Shown here piece after piece: positions 1 through 12,256 of a DNA stretch of 64,000 nucleotides. The notes below the pieces were generated by a model, which had not been told where the DNA came from, did not search any database, and saw only the letters and a program-made list of their open reading frames with translations. The position numbers and the translations under genes are program-made. Origin of the DNA: Cepaea nemoralis (taxonomy: Eukaryota > Mollusca > Gastropoda > Stylommatophora > Helicidae); assembly GCA_014155875.1 (NCBI GenBank), contig JACEFZ010022401.1:212501-276500 (forward strand), written 5' to 3'. Position 1 is the first letter of the stretch. Each line of letters begins with the position of its first letter.

Positions 1-109
1 TTTTAATTGATTCAATATATGTAATATGTTAACTGATTTAACAGATGAAGTATTTTTAACTGATCCAATGCATGAAATATTTTTATTGATTCAATATATC
101 AAATATGAT

Positions 110-346
110 GGCTCTGTGCAGAAGGGCTTACGAATGCATTTCGTAATCCCGCATACCCTAGTTCGAAACATAGCTGCAGGAGATTTGGAAGCAGACAGCC
201 TTGCGTTGGTTTCCCATACAATGGTATGAGTGCCGGTCGTTCTAAAAGCAATGACAAACTACTGAACGTAAACTTGCCAAGAGATCACAAACAGCCAAAA
301 ATGCTGGGGTTGACTGCGGCGTCCTGTAAAGGTTATGCAACTAACT
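110..346 (+). mobile_element. SINE, head H1 + body A
   Basis: A tRNA-like head (GGCTCTGTGCAG, then GTAATCCCGCATACCC and a B-box-like GTTCGAAAC) is followed by the recurring body with a form of CAATGACAAACTACTGAACG and the 3' phrase GTCCTGTAAAGGTTATGCAA. The same order of blocks occurs in many other places here on both strands, which is what identifies it as a dispersed element. The split A/B promoter layout is typical of tRNA-derived SINEs. Confidence 0.8.
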
Positions 347-410
347 TGTTGAAACAAATATTGTAACTGATTCAACGTATGGGGTATTTTAGCTGATTAA
401 GTACATGAAC

Positions 411-658
411 GCCGGTCTCTCTGGCTGTGGGGTTACAACACTTTCTCTCTGTAATCCCGTTTATCACGCAGAGTCTCGTAGCGGAGCGAGAGCTGAGGCG
501 GTTCGACCCCCGCTCGTGACTTGCGGGATACTGAGCCGGCCGCTCAGAAAGCAATGGCAAACTACTGAGCGTAATCTTGCCAAGAGATCAACATACAGCT
601 GAAAGATGCTGGTGTTGACAGCTAAGTCCTGTAAAGGATATGCTAAAAAAAAAAAAAA
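411..658 (+). mobile_element. SINE, head H2 + body A, poly(A) tail
   Basis: The body is the same as its neighbour (CAGAAAGCAATGGCAAAC, then GTCCTGTAAAGGATATGC), but the head differs: GCCGGTCTCTCTGG, TCTGTAATCCCG and a good B box GGTTCGACCC. It ends in 14 A residues (645-658), as expected for retroposition. It sits inside the degenerate AT-rich repeat. Confidence 0.85.
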
Positions 659-785
659 GTACATGAACTATTCTATCTGATTAAGTATCTGAAATATTCT
701 ATCTTATTAAGCACATGAAATATTGTATCTGATTAAGTATAAGCAATATTCTATCTGAATAAGTACATGCACTATTTTAACTAAA

Positions 786-938
786 ATGTTTATTTTTAAT
801 GACTGTGACGTGTTTGAAAATATTGCCGTTCCAAGTTTTGCACTCACCCTCTGTAAAGTTCATGCAACATAATAGATAAATACAAAACTTAGACAGCAAT
901 ATTTTCAAACACTGCACAGTCATTAAAAATACACCCTT
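786..938. mobile_element. Hairpin (snap-back) MITE, copy 1
   Basis: The left end reads TTTATTTTTAATGACTGTG and the right end is its reverse complement (CACAGTCATTAAAAATAC). The stem continues through GAAAATATTGCCGTTC and its partner TATTTTC. The same sequence in opposite orientation lies near 16.1 kb, so this is a dispersed palindromic non-autonomous DNA element. The outer end is mutated, so the TSD cannot be read. Confidence 0.75.
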
Positions 939-1054
939 TCAGTACATGAAGTATTCTAGCCGATTTCAGTACATGCAATATTTTAACTGATTCAGTACAT
1001 GAAGCATTGTAATTAATTCAGTCTCTCGCAAGTAGTTGGTCCTTCGCATAACGT

Positions 1055-2715
1055 TGCAATATCTCCCACCTCATGCATTCTCATCCCCTGTCATATCTCC
1101 CACCTCATGCATTCTCATCCCCTGTCATATCTCCCGCCTCATGCATTCTCATCCCCTGTCATATCTCCCGCCTCATGCATTCTCATCCCCTGTCATATCT
1201 CCCGCCTCATGCATTCTCATCCCCTGTCATATCTCCCGCCTCATGCATTCTCATCCCCTGTCATATCTCCCGCCTCATGCATTCTCATCCCCTGTCATAT
1301 CTCCCGCCTCATGCATTCACATCCCTTGCATTATCTCCCACCTCATGCATTCTCATCCCCTGTCATATCTCCCACCTCATGCATTCTCATCCCCTGTCAT
1401 ATCTCCCGCCTCATGCATTCTCATCCCCTGTCATATCTCCCACCTCATGCATTCTCATCCCCTGTCATATCTCCCACCTCATGCATTCTCATCCCCTGTC
1501 ATATCTCCCACCTCATGCATTCTCATCCCCTGTCATATCTCCCACCTCATGCATTCTCATCCCCTGTCATATCTCCCACCTCATGCATTCTCATCCTCTG
1601 TCATATCTCCCATCTCATGCATTCTCATCCCCTGTCATATCTCCCGCCTCATGCATTCTCATCCCCTGTCATATCTCCCGCCTCATGCATTCTCATCCTC
1701 TGTCATATCTCCCGCCTCATGCATTCTCATCCCCTGTCATATCTCCCGCCTCATGTATTCTCATCCCCTGTCATATCTCCCGCCTCATGCATTCTCATCC
1801 CCTGTCATATCTCCCGCCTCACACACTCTCATCCCCAGACATATCTCCCGCCTCACACACTCTCATCCCCAGACATATCTCCCGCCTCACACACTCTCAT
1901 CCCCAGACATATCTCCCGCCTCACACACTCTCATCCCCAGACATATCTCCCGCCTCACACACTCTCATCCCCAGACATATCTCCCGCCTCACACACTCTC
2001 ATCCCCAGACATATCTCCCGCCTCACACACTCTCATCCCGACATATCTCCCGCCTCACACACTCTCATCCCCAGACATATCTCCCGCCTCACACACTCTC
2101 ATCCCCAGACATATCTCCCGCCTCACACACTCTCATCCCCAGACATATCTCCCGCCTCACACACTCTCATCCCCAGACATATCTCCCACCTCACACACTC
2201 TCATCCCCAGACATATCTCCCGCCTCACACACTCTCATCCCCAGACATATCTCCCGCCTCACACACTCTCATCCCCAGCCATATCTCCCGATTCACACAC
2301 TCTCATCCCCAGACATATCTCCCGCCTCACACACTCTCATCCCCAGACATATCTCCCGCCTCACACACTCTCATCCCCAGACATATCTCCCGCCTCACAC
2401 ACTCTCATCCCCAGCCATATCTTCCTCCTCACACACTCTCATCCCCAGACATATCTCCCGCCTTACACACTCTCATCCCCAGACATATCTCCCGCCTCAC
2501 ACACTCTCATCCCCAGACATATCTCCCGCCTCACACACTCTCATCCCCAGCCATATCTCCCGCCTCACACACTCTCATCCCCAGCCATATCTCCCGCCTC
2601 ACACACTCTCATCCCCAGACATATCTCCCGCCTCAAACACTCTCATCCCCAGCCATATCTCCCGCCTAAGTGCACTCTCATCCCCTGACATATCTCCCGC
2701 CTCACGTACTCTCAT
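1055..2715 (+). repeat. 34-bp minisatellite, two subfamilies
   Basis: About 48 head-to-tail units of 34 bp. Units up to ~1815 carry ATGCATTCTCATCCCCTGT; later units carry ACACACTCTCATCCCCAGA; both share CATATCTCCCGCCTC. The switch is abrupt. One unit near 2035 has lost 3 bases. The unit has no stop codon in any forward frame and 34 is not a multiple of 3, so all three forward frames stay open for 520-586 codons. These ORFs are a by-product of the repeat. Confidence 0.97.
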
Positions 2716-3074
2716 CGTCAGCGTGTCTTGTCCTGTGTCCATCTTCATGCTAGTAGACCCCCCACCCCCCTCCCTCTTCTCCCAGGAACCACGCCCTCCA
2801 TCACTGTCCTCTCCCAGCCACCCTGACCTTTAACATGGCCTAAGTCTTTAAGTTTCCGGAACATGATACTCCTTAAGTGCCATCTTTCCTCGATGCTCAG
2901 TTCTTATAAAAAATTCAGTATTTTTCTGCAACATTTACGCTCAAAAGTCCACATTTTCATTATTAGTGATTGTGAAATGGACAATGACTCACATCCGTTT
3001 ATCTCCACTAAGAAAATGCATGATCTCAACATTCAATTGTACTTGTCACTTTGCTTGCTGGTGCTGTGAAGTTG
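2716..3074. other. Non-repetitive stretch, no gene seen
   Basis: Pyrimidine-rich sequence with CCCACCCCCCTCCC, then AT-rich DNA. A 68-codon ORF (2863-3069) has no recognisable motif and is probably chance. Confidence 0.4.
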
Positions 3075-3310
3075 GTTCTTAATACGGGTTAATCTCTGCA
3101 TTGCTATGTGATGTCAACATCCCTGATTGTTGTAGATTATGAAGTCAAGATATTCAAAGTCTGTGACATTTCCAATGTCTCCATTGTTGCTTGTGACCTT
3201 TAGTTGGTCTGTATTTATGTCCGTAGGCATTCTGTTTGTCTTGCTTGCGTTCAGAAACAGATTGTGGTTTTCACTGTGTCTCTTCTAATCTCTTTAGTAC
3301 TTTTTGAGAT
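3075..3310 (-). mobile_element. LINE reverse transcriptase remnant
   Basis: Reverse-strand translation gives LNASKTNRM, then LKVTSNNGDI and NVTDFEYLDFII. These match the post-catalytic part of RTE/jockey-type LINE reverse transcriptases, where a KTK motif is followed by EYLG. The frame then breaks at a stop (NNQGC*). It is truncated at both ends and non-functional. Clade assignment is uncertain. Confidence 0.6.
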
Positions 3311-3344
3311 GAGGACTGTGACATTTGCATATTTAAGTTCTAGA

Positions 3345-6300
3345 ATTAGAAGTTGGTTCAATATGAATTGATTCAAAACATGAACTGATTCAGTATACGG
3401 ACTGATTCAATTCATGAACTCATTCATCATATGAACTAATTCAACATATGGACTAATTCAACACATGAACTGATTCAACACATTAACTAATTCACCACAT
3501 GGATTCATTCAACATTCAACACATGAACTAATTCAACACATGAACTAATTCAACACATGGATTCATTCAACACATGGACTCATTCAACACATGGACTCAT
3601 TCAACACATGGACTCATTCAACACATGGACTCATTCAACACATGGACTCATTCAACACATGGACTCATTCAACACATGAACTAATTCAACACATGGACTC
3701 ATTCAACACATGGACTCATTCAACACATGGACTCATTCAACACATGGACCCATTCACCACATGAACTAATTCAACACATGGACCCATTCAACACATGGAC
3801 TCATTCAACACATGAACTAATTCAACACATGAACTAATTCAACACATGGACTCATTCAACACAGGACCCATTCAACACATGGACCCATTCAACACATGGA
3901 CTCATTCAACACATGGACTCATTCAACACATGAACTAATTCAACACATGGACTCATTCAACACATGGACGCATTCAACACATGAACTAATTCAACACAAT
4001 TACCCATTCAACACATGGACTCATTCAACACATGAACTAATTCAACACATGAACTAATTCAACACATGGACTCATTCAACACATGGACTCATTCAACACA
4101 TGGAATCATTCAACACATGGACTCATTCAACACATGAACTAATTCAACACATGGACTCATTCAACACATGGACTCATTCAACACATGGACTCATTCAACA
4201 CATGAACTAATTCAACACATGGACTCATTCAACACATGAACTCATTCAACACATGAACTAATTCAACACATGGACTCATTCAACACATGAACTCATTCAA
4301 CACATGGACTCATTCAACACATGAACTAATTCAACACATGAACTAATTCAACACATGAACTAATTCAACACATGAACTAATTCAACACATGAACTAATTC
4401 AACACATGGACTAATTCAACACATGGACTAATTCAACACATGGACTCATTCAACACATGAACTAATTCAACACATGAACTAATTCAACACATGAACTAAT
4501 TCAACACATGAACTAATTCAACACATGGACTCATTCAACACATGAACTAATTCAACACATGAACTAATTCAACACATGGACTCATTCAACACATGAACTC
4601 AATTCAACACATGAACTAATTCAACACATGAACTAATTCAACACATGAACTAATTCAACACATGAACTAATTCAACACATGGACTCATTCAACACATGGA
4701 CTCATTCAACACATGGACTCATTCAACACATGGACTCATTCAACACACGGATTCATTCAACACATGGACTCATTCACCACATGGACTCATTCAACACATG
4801 GACTCATTCAACACATGGACTCATTCAACACATGGACTCATTCAACACATGGACTCATTCAACACATGGACTCATTCAACACATGGACTCATTGAACACA
4901 TGGACTCATTCAACACATGGACTCATTGAACACATGGACTCATTCAACACATGGACTCATTCAACACATGGACTCATTCAACACATGAACTAATTCAACA
5001 CATGGACTCATTCAACACATGAACTAATTCAACACATGGACTCATTCAACACATGGACTCATTCAACACATGGACTCATTCAACACATTAACTAATTCAA
5101 CACATGGACTCATTCAACACATGGACTCATTCAACACATGGACCCATTCAAATTATGGGCTCATTCAACACATGGACTCATTCAACACATGAACTAATTC
5201 AACACATGGACTCATTCAACACATGGACTCATTCAACACATGGACTCATTCAACACATGGACTCATTCAACACATGGACTCATTCAACACATGGACTCAT
5301 TCAACACATGGACTCATTCAACACATGGACTCATTGAACACATGGACTCATTCAACACATGGACTCATTCAACACATGGACTCATTCAACACATGAACTA
5401 ATTCAACACATGGACTCATTCAACACATGAACTCATTCAACACATGGACTCATTCAACACATGGACTCATTCAACACATGGACTCATTCAACACATTAAC
5501 TAATTCAACACATGGACTCATTCAACCCATGGACTCATTCAACACATGGACCCATTCAAATTATGGGCTCATTAACACCATGGACTCATTCAACACATGA
5601 ACTAATTCAAACACATGGACTCATTCAACACATGGACTCATTCAACACATGGACTCATTCAAACACATGAACTAATTCAACACACGGACCCATTCAACAC
5701 ATGGACTCACCACAACACATGGACTCATTCAACACATCGGGACTCATTCAACACATGGACTCATTCAAATTATGGGCTCATTCAACACATGGACTCATTC
5801 AACACATGAAACTAATTCAACACATGGACTCATTCAACACATGAACTAATTCAACACATGGACTAATTCAACACAATACCCATTCAACACATGGACTCAT
5901 TCAACACATGAACTAATTCAACACAATTACCCACTTCAACACATGGACTCATTCAACACATGACTAATTCAACACATGAACTAATTCAACACATGGACTC
6001 ATTCAACCACATCGGACTCATTCAACACATGGAATCATTCAACACATGGACTCATTCAACACATGGACTCATTCAACACATGGACTCATTCAACACATGG
6101 ACTCATTCAACACATGGACTCATTCAACACATAGGACTCATTCAACACATGAACTCATTCAACACATGAACTAATTCAACACATGGACTCATTCAACACA
6201 TGGACTCATTCAACACATGGACTCATTCAACACATGGACTCATTCAACACACGGATTCATTCAACACATGGACTCATTCAACACATGGACCCATTCAAAT

Positions 6301-8850
6301 TATGGGCTCATTCAACACATGGACTCATTCAACACATGAACTAATTCAACACATGGACTCATTCAACACATGGACTCATTCAACACATGGACTCATTCAA
6401 CACATGAACTAATTCAACACACGGACCCATTCAACACATGGACTCACACAACACATGGACTCATTCAACACATGGACTCATTCAACACATGGAACTCATT
6501 CAAATTATGGGCTCATTCAACACATGGACTCATTCAACACATGAACTAATTCAACACATGGACTCATTCAACACATGAACTAATTCAACACATGAACTAA
6601 TTCAACACATGGACTCATTCAACACATGAACTAATTCAACACACGGACCCATTCAACACATGGACTCACACAACACATGGACTCATTCAACACATGGACT
6701 CATTCAACACATGGACTCATTCAAATTATGGGCTCATTCAACACATGGACTCATTCAACACATGAACTAATTCAACACATGGACTCATTCAACACATGAA
6801 CTAATTCAACACATGAACTAATTCAACACATGGACTCATTCAACACATGAACTAATTCAACACATGAACTAATTCAACACATGAACTAATTCAACACATG
6901 AACTCATTCAACACATGAACTAATTCAACACATGGACTCATTCAACACATGGACTCATTCAACACATGGACTCATTCAACACATGGACTCATTCAACACA
7001 CGGATTCATTCAACACATGGACTCATTCACCACATGGACTCATTCAACACATGGACTCATTCAACACATGGACTCATTCAACACATGGACTCATTCAACA
7101 CATGGACTCATTCAACACATGGACTCATTGAACACATGGACTCATTGAACACATGGACTCATTCAACACATGGACTCATTCAACACATGGACTCATTCAA
7201 CACATGGACTCATTCAACACATGGACTCATTCAACACATGAACTAATTCAACACATGGACTCATTCAACACATGAACTCATTCAACACATGGACTCATTC
7301 AACACATGGACTCATTCAACACATGGACTCATTCAACACATTAACTAATTCAACACATGGACTCATTCAACACATGGACTCATTCAACACATGGACCCAT
7401 TCAAATTATGGGCTCATTCAACACATGGACTCATTCAACACATGAACTAATTCAACACATGGACTCATTCAACACATGGACTCATTCAACACATGGACTC
7501 ATTCAACACATGAACTAATTCAACACACGGACCCATTCAACACATGGACTCACACAACACATGGACTCATTCAACACATGGACTCATTCAACACATGGAC
7601 TCATTTAAATTATGGGCTCATTCAACACATGGACTTATTCAACACATGAACTAATTCAACACATGGACTCATTCAACACATGAACTAATTCAACACATGG
7701 ACTAATTCAACACAATTACCCATTCAACACATGGACTCATTCAACACATGAACTAATTCAACACAATTACCCATTCAACACATGGACTCATTCAACACAT
7801 GAACTAATTCAACACATGAACTAATTCAACACATGGACTCATTCAACACATGGACTCATTCAACACATGGAATCATTCAACACATGGACTCATTCAACAC
7901 ATGGACTCATTCAACACATGGACTCATTCAACACATGGACTCATTCAACACATGGACTCATTCAACACATGGACTCATTCAACACATGAACTCATTCAAC
8001 ACATGAACTAATTCAACACATGGACTCATTCAACACATGGACTCATTCAACACATGGACTCATTCAACACATGGACTCATTCAACACACGGATTCATTCA
8101 ACACATGGACTCATTCACCACATGGACTCATTCAACACATGGACTCATTCAACACATGGACTCATTCAACACATGGACTCATTCAACACATGGACTCATT
8201 CAACACATGGACTCATTCAACACATGGACTCATTGAACACATGGACTCATTCAACACATGGACTCATTCAACACATGGACTCATTCAACACATGAACTAA
8301 TTCAACACATGGACTCATTCAACACATGAACTCATTCAACACATGGACTCATTCAACACATGGACTCATTCAACACATGGACTCATTCAACACATTAACT
8401 AATTCAACACATGGACTCATTCAACACATGGACTCATTCAACACATGGACCCATTCAAATTATGGGCTCATTCAACACATGGACTCATTCAACACATGAA
8501 CTAATTCAACACATGGACTCATTCAACACATGGACTCATTCAACACATGGACTCATTCAACACATGAACTAATTCAACACACGGACCCATTCAACACATG
8601 GACTCACACAACACATGGACTCATTCAACACATGGACTCATTCAACACATGGACTCATTCAAATTATGGGCTCATTCAACACATGGACTCATTCAACACA
8701 TGAACTAATTCAACACATGGACTCATTCAACACATGAACTAATTCAACACATGGACTCATTCAACACATGGACCCATTCAACACACGGATTCATTCAACA
8801 CATGGACTCATTCAACACATGGACTCATTCAACACATGGACTCATTCAAC
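3345..8850. repeat. 17-bp satellite array, ~5.5 kb
   Basis: Some 320 units of 17 bp in two main forms: ACATGGACTCATTCAAC and ACATGAACTAATTCAAC. Edges are degenerate (3345-3480) and the centre is homogeneous. Blocks recur at larger scale: the stretch at 4679-4993 is nearly repeated at 6932-7246 and 8020-8295, and a marker variant AATTATGGGC appears at 5151, 5559, 5768, 6298, 6503, 6724, 7404, 7608, 8458 and 8662. Short ORFs rich in DSFNTWTH are repeat artefacts. Confidence 0.97.
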
Positions 8851-8859
8851 AAACTCACA

Positions 8860-9064
8860 GCCGGCGCTGTAGACTAGGGGCATTTAACACGTTTCACAAT
8901 TCCAGGACATACGGGGCCGAACTGCTGGCGATTTGGAAGCATCCTTGTAAGTTGATTTTAATGGTATAAAGCAAGCGTCGTGCAGAAAGCAACGACAGTT
9001 TACTGCCCGTTAAATTGCCTATAATTTGCTGGGGATGAGTGCGGCGTCCTGTAAAACTAACTTT
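8860..9064 (+). mobile_element. SINE, head H1 + body A, degraded
   Basis: Begins GCCGGCGCTGTAGACTAGGG, aligning with the GCCGGCTCCGTGGCCTAGGG start of the copy at 60.5 kb. It continues with GCGATTTGGAAGC, TGCAGAAAGCAACGACAG and GCGGCGTCCTGTAAA. It abuts the right edge of the 17-bp array. Confidence 0.75.
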
Positions 9065-9424
9065 AACTTCTGCTATACACGACCTTTTTCAGTGCATGCA
9101 CTAACTTTAAGACACAGACGGCGTAATCAAATCAACTATTGCGAATTGGCTGGTGATAATGAGTCAAATCGCTATGAGAAAAGGCAGTAAGAGAAATTCA
9201 CCATGCGACCTGGGTCCCAGGAGAAAAAGACACCAAACCAAAAATTAAAAAAAAACAGACACCAAGAGAAAAGTCATTAAGAGAAACTGTACCATGTTAA
9301 CAGGGTCCCAGGAGTAATGGGCACCAAAAGAAAAGACACAGAGAGCAAAGGAACCATGTGAAATGGCAGCACAAAAAAGAGACAGAAAGAGTTAAGATAC
9401 CTATAGACAAAACTAAACTAGAAG
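9065..9424. other. Purine-rich duplicated segment, no gene
   Basis: Two diverged copies of a ~100-base phrase (AAGAGAAA...ACCATG, then GGGTCCCAGGAG...GACACCAA) lie back to back around 9175-9345. No coding signal was recognised. Confidence 0.5.
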
Positions 9425-9545
9425 ATGTCAAGCAGGCCTAACTGGCTGCTACTGGTATTATTAGTATTGGAACTCTTCGCTGTCTGTTGCAGATGAGGAC
9501 GGGGCACGTATGGGAATATCCCTAGTGCTGTGATGACGGCTTCTT
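9425..9545 (+). mobile_element. RNase-H-type LINE, 3' end fragment
   Basis: Holds CTGCTACTGGTATTATTAG, then TGCAGATGAGGACGG and GTGCTGTGATG, the same 3' terminal sequence found at 29.3 kb and 36.0 kb downstream of an RNase-H-like coding remnant. It ends in (TTC)n, a simple-repeat tail. Confidence 0.6.
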
Positions 9546-10016
9546 CTTCTTCTTCTTCTTCCATATTCATATATTCAGATTAATATATTTAAAGAAAACA
9601 GCAGTCAACTGGAGGTTGCTGACATCTCCTTAGTTTGTCCACAAATGGAACGGGTTTAGTTCAAACTAATTTCAATCTGTTCTGCATATGTTGGACACCT
9701 TTGCAGATCTTGAGTTTTGAAGGGCACAATCCGAAAACGAACCTACGAACTCGATTCAGACAGCTTGTTCACTTCTCCACGAAGACTCCCGTATTTGATC
9801 CCGCTAATACATCACAAATACACGTAGGAACTTCAGACAGGAAGCATTAAAGCTGCCTTGAACACGCTGAGATGTCTCTCACCCAAGGAAGAAGGATAAG
9901 CAGACAAACAATCGTGTTGATCACAACCAATGCCGGCACACAGGTGTCAAGACGTCTCGACAACACCTGGTAAGCTGAGGCGGCGTCGGAAGAGTCCAGG
10001 ATCTGATAGCTTAGAA
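9546..10016. other. Unassigned stretch
   Basis: After the TTC tract there is mixed-composition DNA with two chance-length ORFs (71 and 65 codons, opposite strands) and no recognised motif. Confidence 0.4.
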
Positions 10017-10382
10017 CAGTGGTTCTCAACCTTTTTTGGCCCATGACCCCCCCCCCCCTCCCCTACCATATGTTCAGAACGTCATCCCCCCCCCTTTCAA
10101 ATTTCCTCCCTATAAATCCCCTACCCTTACACAGTATACATAAAAATGGAAGATAAATTTAATAACACATACTAGAACAAGTCTAGACATCTACATAAAA
10201 CGTGATTTGCGGGTCTACTTACGTTATAAAACGAATTTCATCAGGGCGAGAAGTACAGAACCGTAAAAGTTAGATTGAAAACCAATATCAGGTAACTGGT
10301 TCTTGTATTAATGCGATCTTGAAATAATCTTAATCCTCTCCCTCCCTCCCGGAAACGCTAAAATTCCCCCCGAGAACCACTG
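10017..10382. mobile_element. hAT-type MITE
   Basis: The left terminus CAGTGGTTCTCAACC is a classic hAT-superfamily end, and the right terminus is its complement GAGAACCACTG. Flanks GCTTAGAA and GATTAGAA match at 7 of 8 positions, fitting the 8-bp TSD of hAT elements. The 366-bp interior has C-rich runs and no transposase, so it is non-autonomous. Confidence 0.88.
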
Positions 10383-10490
10383 GATTAGAAGGATTCGCCC
10401 AGTAAACTGCGGGAGGCTTCAAATGAAAACCCTACATGTTTTCCTACATGCCTCAATGGCCTTCCGATGCGATCAAACAAGGTCCCGGTT

Positions 10491-10667
10491 TGATGTATAG
10501 CCTTTACAGAGCGTCGCAGTCAACCCCATAATTTTGTGCTATTTGTAATTTTTTTGTCATGTTTACGTTCAGTAGTATTCTGAACGACCGACACTCACAC
10601 CTCTGTATGGAAACCAACTTAATTGCGACTTAATTGCTTTCGAAACCCCTTCGCCACACACGCGGCG
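10491..10667 (-). mobile_element. SINE body A, partly eroded
   Basis: The reverse strand carries the body A blocks: CCTTTACAGAGCGTCGCAGT, TTACGTTCAGTAGT and TTCTGAACGACCG, then the H1 head end TTCGAAACCC and CTTCGCCACACACGCGG. The head is shortened. Confidence 0.75.
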
Positions 10668-10874
10668 TGAGGGCGTCCAGAAAAGGAGGTTGACTGCTAT
10701 CGAAATAAACAGACAAACGCATATAGCTAATATGTTAAAAACAATGCATTCCCTTAGTGAATTTAATCAAAGACACTATAAACAATGAATTACACTATTT
10801 ATTGTCTGGCTTATTTGGCTGCATCTATCCAGGTGTGCACTGCATAATTATACATCATATGATGTGAATAAATG
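10668..10874. other. Short AT-rich stretch
   Basis: No feature recognised. It ends in CATCTCATCTCATC, which is the simple-repeat tail of the LINE that follows on the minus strand. Confidence 0.4.
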
Positions 10875-11525
10875 AATAATCATCTCATCTCATCTCATGT
10901 TCTCTTGTACCTTGCGATGTGACTGGTAACATATTTGCATGGCCAAACCATTTGACTTGCTGCTTTCTAATAAAATCTAGTGCTGCTTTAACCCCGACTT
11001 TAGTCCTGATTTCTTCATTTCTGATCTTATCTCTTCTTGATACATTGAGTATTCTTCTCAGGAACCTCATTTCTGTTGTTGTGATTTTTCTCTTTTTCTG
11101 TCATTGTCCAGGTTTGGCATTGGTAGCATAGAGTTGGTAGGAAGATTGTGTTGTAAAGTGCTTTCTTAGTAGTTATTGATACATGTTTGTTCTTTAGTAT
11201 TGGTGCCATTTGTCCAATGAGTTGGTTTGCCTTATTGCACCTATTTTCGATCTCGTCTTCTGATCTGCCATTGGATGATATTATACTTCCTAGGTACTTG
11301 AAACTCTTTACTTGTTTCAAGGCATGTTCGTTTAGGTGAATTGTTGTTGTTTGTTCTTCTTTAGTTATAGTCATTACCTCTGTTTTGCTTGTGCCAATTT
11401 TCATGTTATGTTCCCTACACATTTCGTTTAGACTATTCATGTGGTCTTGTAATTCAGCTTCTGATTGTGCTATTAGTGCTTTGTCGTCCGCAAACAGGAG
11501 TTCTCTAATGGTTAGATTTGCAGAT
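10875..11525 (-). mobile_element. LINE reverse transcriptase fragment with (GAGAT)n tail
   Basis: The reverse strand encodes the RT active-site block LLFADDKALIAQ, then MKIGTSKTEVMTI, VKSFKYLGSIISSNGRSE and LCYQCQTWTM. After a frame break come FLRRILNVSRRDKIRNEEI and KWFGHANMLP. This order (catalytic ADD, thumb, post-RT domain with a WFGH motif) is that of RTE/craniofacial-development-2-like LINE ORF2 proteins. The element is 5'-truncated inside the RT domain, has at least one frameshift near 11050, and ends in a repeated GAGAT. It is dead; clade call is moderate. Confidence 0.8.
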
Positions 11526-11718
11526 AAATGAATGATACTTTAATTAAAACACTAAGCGCATAGTGTATAAATAGAAAGCTCGACTAAAGGGAAGACATGT
11601 AAAGATACCGTCGAGAGTTTCGAAAACAGTCTTCATCGCCGAACAAAAAACCAGAATGCTTAGCTAAAGAAGTAACATATCGCAGTCACAAATAAGTCAT
11701 CCACATGTTTCCAAACAC

Positions 11719-11975
11719 GAGTGTCTCCACGGCCCGCGCGGTTAAGCCCTTTATCTTGTACTCAGAAGGTCATGGTTTCGATTTATGTTTCCGATATTCG
11801 GTTTACGAGTGCATATTTTTCGGATAAAATATTTTTATGGAGCCGAGAGGATTCTGGCCAGAGCTACGGAGATCGTGCTCAGTGCGATTCTTTCGGAAAG
11901 CTGCTATCCTGCAATGTGGGTAAAACTCCGTGCAATGAAGTTGATACTCTCTCCTTTTGACCTCTTTTAACTACA
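11719..11975 (+). mobile_element. SINE family B, diverged copy
   Basis: GAGTGTCTCCACGGCCCGCG, TTTCGATTTATG (decayed B box), GCATATTTTTCGGA, AGAGCTACGGAGATCGTGCT and AAACTCCGTGCAATGAAG follow block by block the better-preserved copy at 36.9 kb. Confidence 0.7.
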
Positions 11976-12039
11976 ACATGCGGATTACTTATTATTTTTT
12001 TTTCATATTCGCTCGATCTGAACACGACCGTAGTCGACA

Positions 12040-12256
12040 CTAGGCTGAATGTTGCATGCAGGATAGGCCCCCCCCCCCTTTTTTACCAGTGTCCGCTGTC
12101 TTCAGTCGAACCCACTCCGACTTCTGGGCTACTTGTAATTTACCTTCCCAAGTCAAGGACGAAAAGTCAACATTTAAGTCCAACTGACCAGTGTAGGGAG
12201 AGGTCCCCTTATATGCGCTCAACGCACCGGAAGTTTAAGAGCGAGCGCTTTTAACC
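12040..12256 (-). mobile_element. SINE, head H3 + body C
   Basis: On the reverse strand GCGCTCGCTCTTAAACTTCC is followed by CCTACACTGGTCAGTTGGAC, GTCCTTGACTTGGG and AAGTCGGAGTGGGTTCGAC. The C body is shared with the copy at 31.2 kb, but that copy has head H4. A C-run interrupts the 3' portion. Confidence 0.7.

Larger units (their letters stand above)
1..1054. repeat. Degenerate AT-rich tandem repeat, ~26 bp
   Basis: Loosely repeated phrases such as TGATTCAATATATG, GTACATGAAATATT and CTGATTAAGTACATG recur every ~26 bases. They share ATTCA and ACATGAA words with the 17-bp array further right, so this may be a decayed relative of it. Two SINEs and one hairpin MITE are inserted. No coding content is visible. 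Confidence 0.6.

Noticed and set aside
1036..2833. Three overlapping ORFs of 520-586 codons
   Set aside because: They lie wholly in a 34-bp tandem repeat without stops, are the same residues in three frames, and lack any domain.
4679..8300. ORFs rich in DSFNTWTHSTHGLIQH
   Set aside because: Products of the 17-bp satellite; identical text in all three frames.
3345..8850. CRISPR-like array of short repeats
   Set aside because: No unique spacers; contiguous 17-bp satellite in a eukaryotic context.
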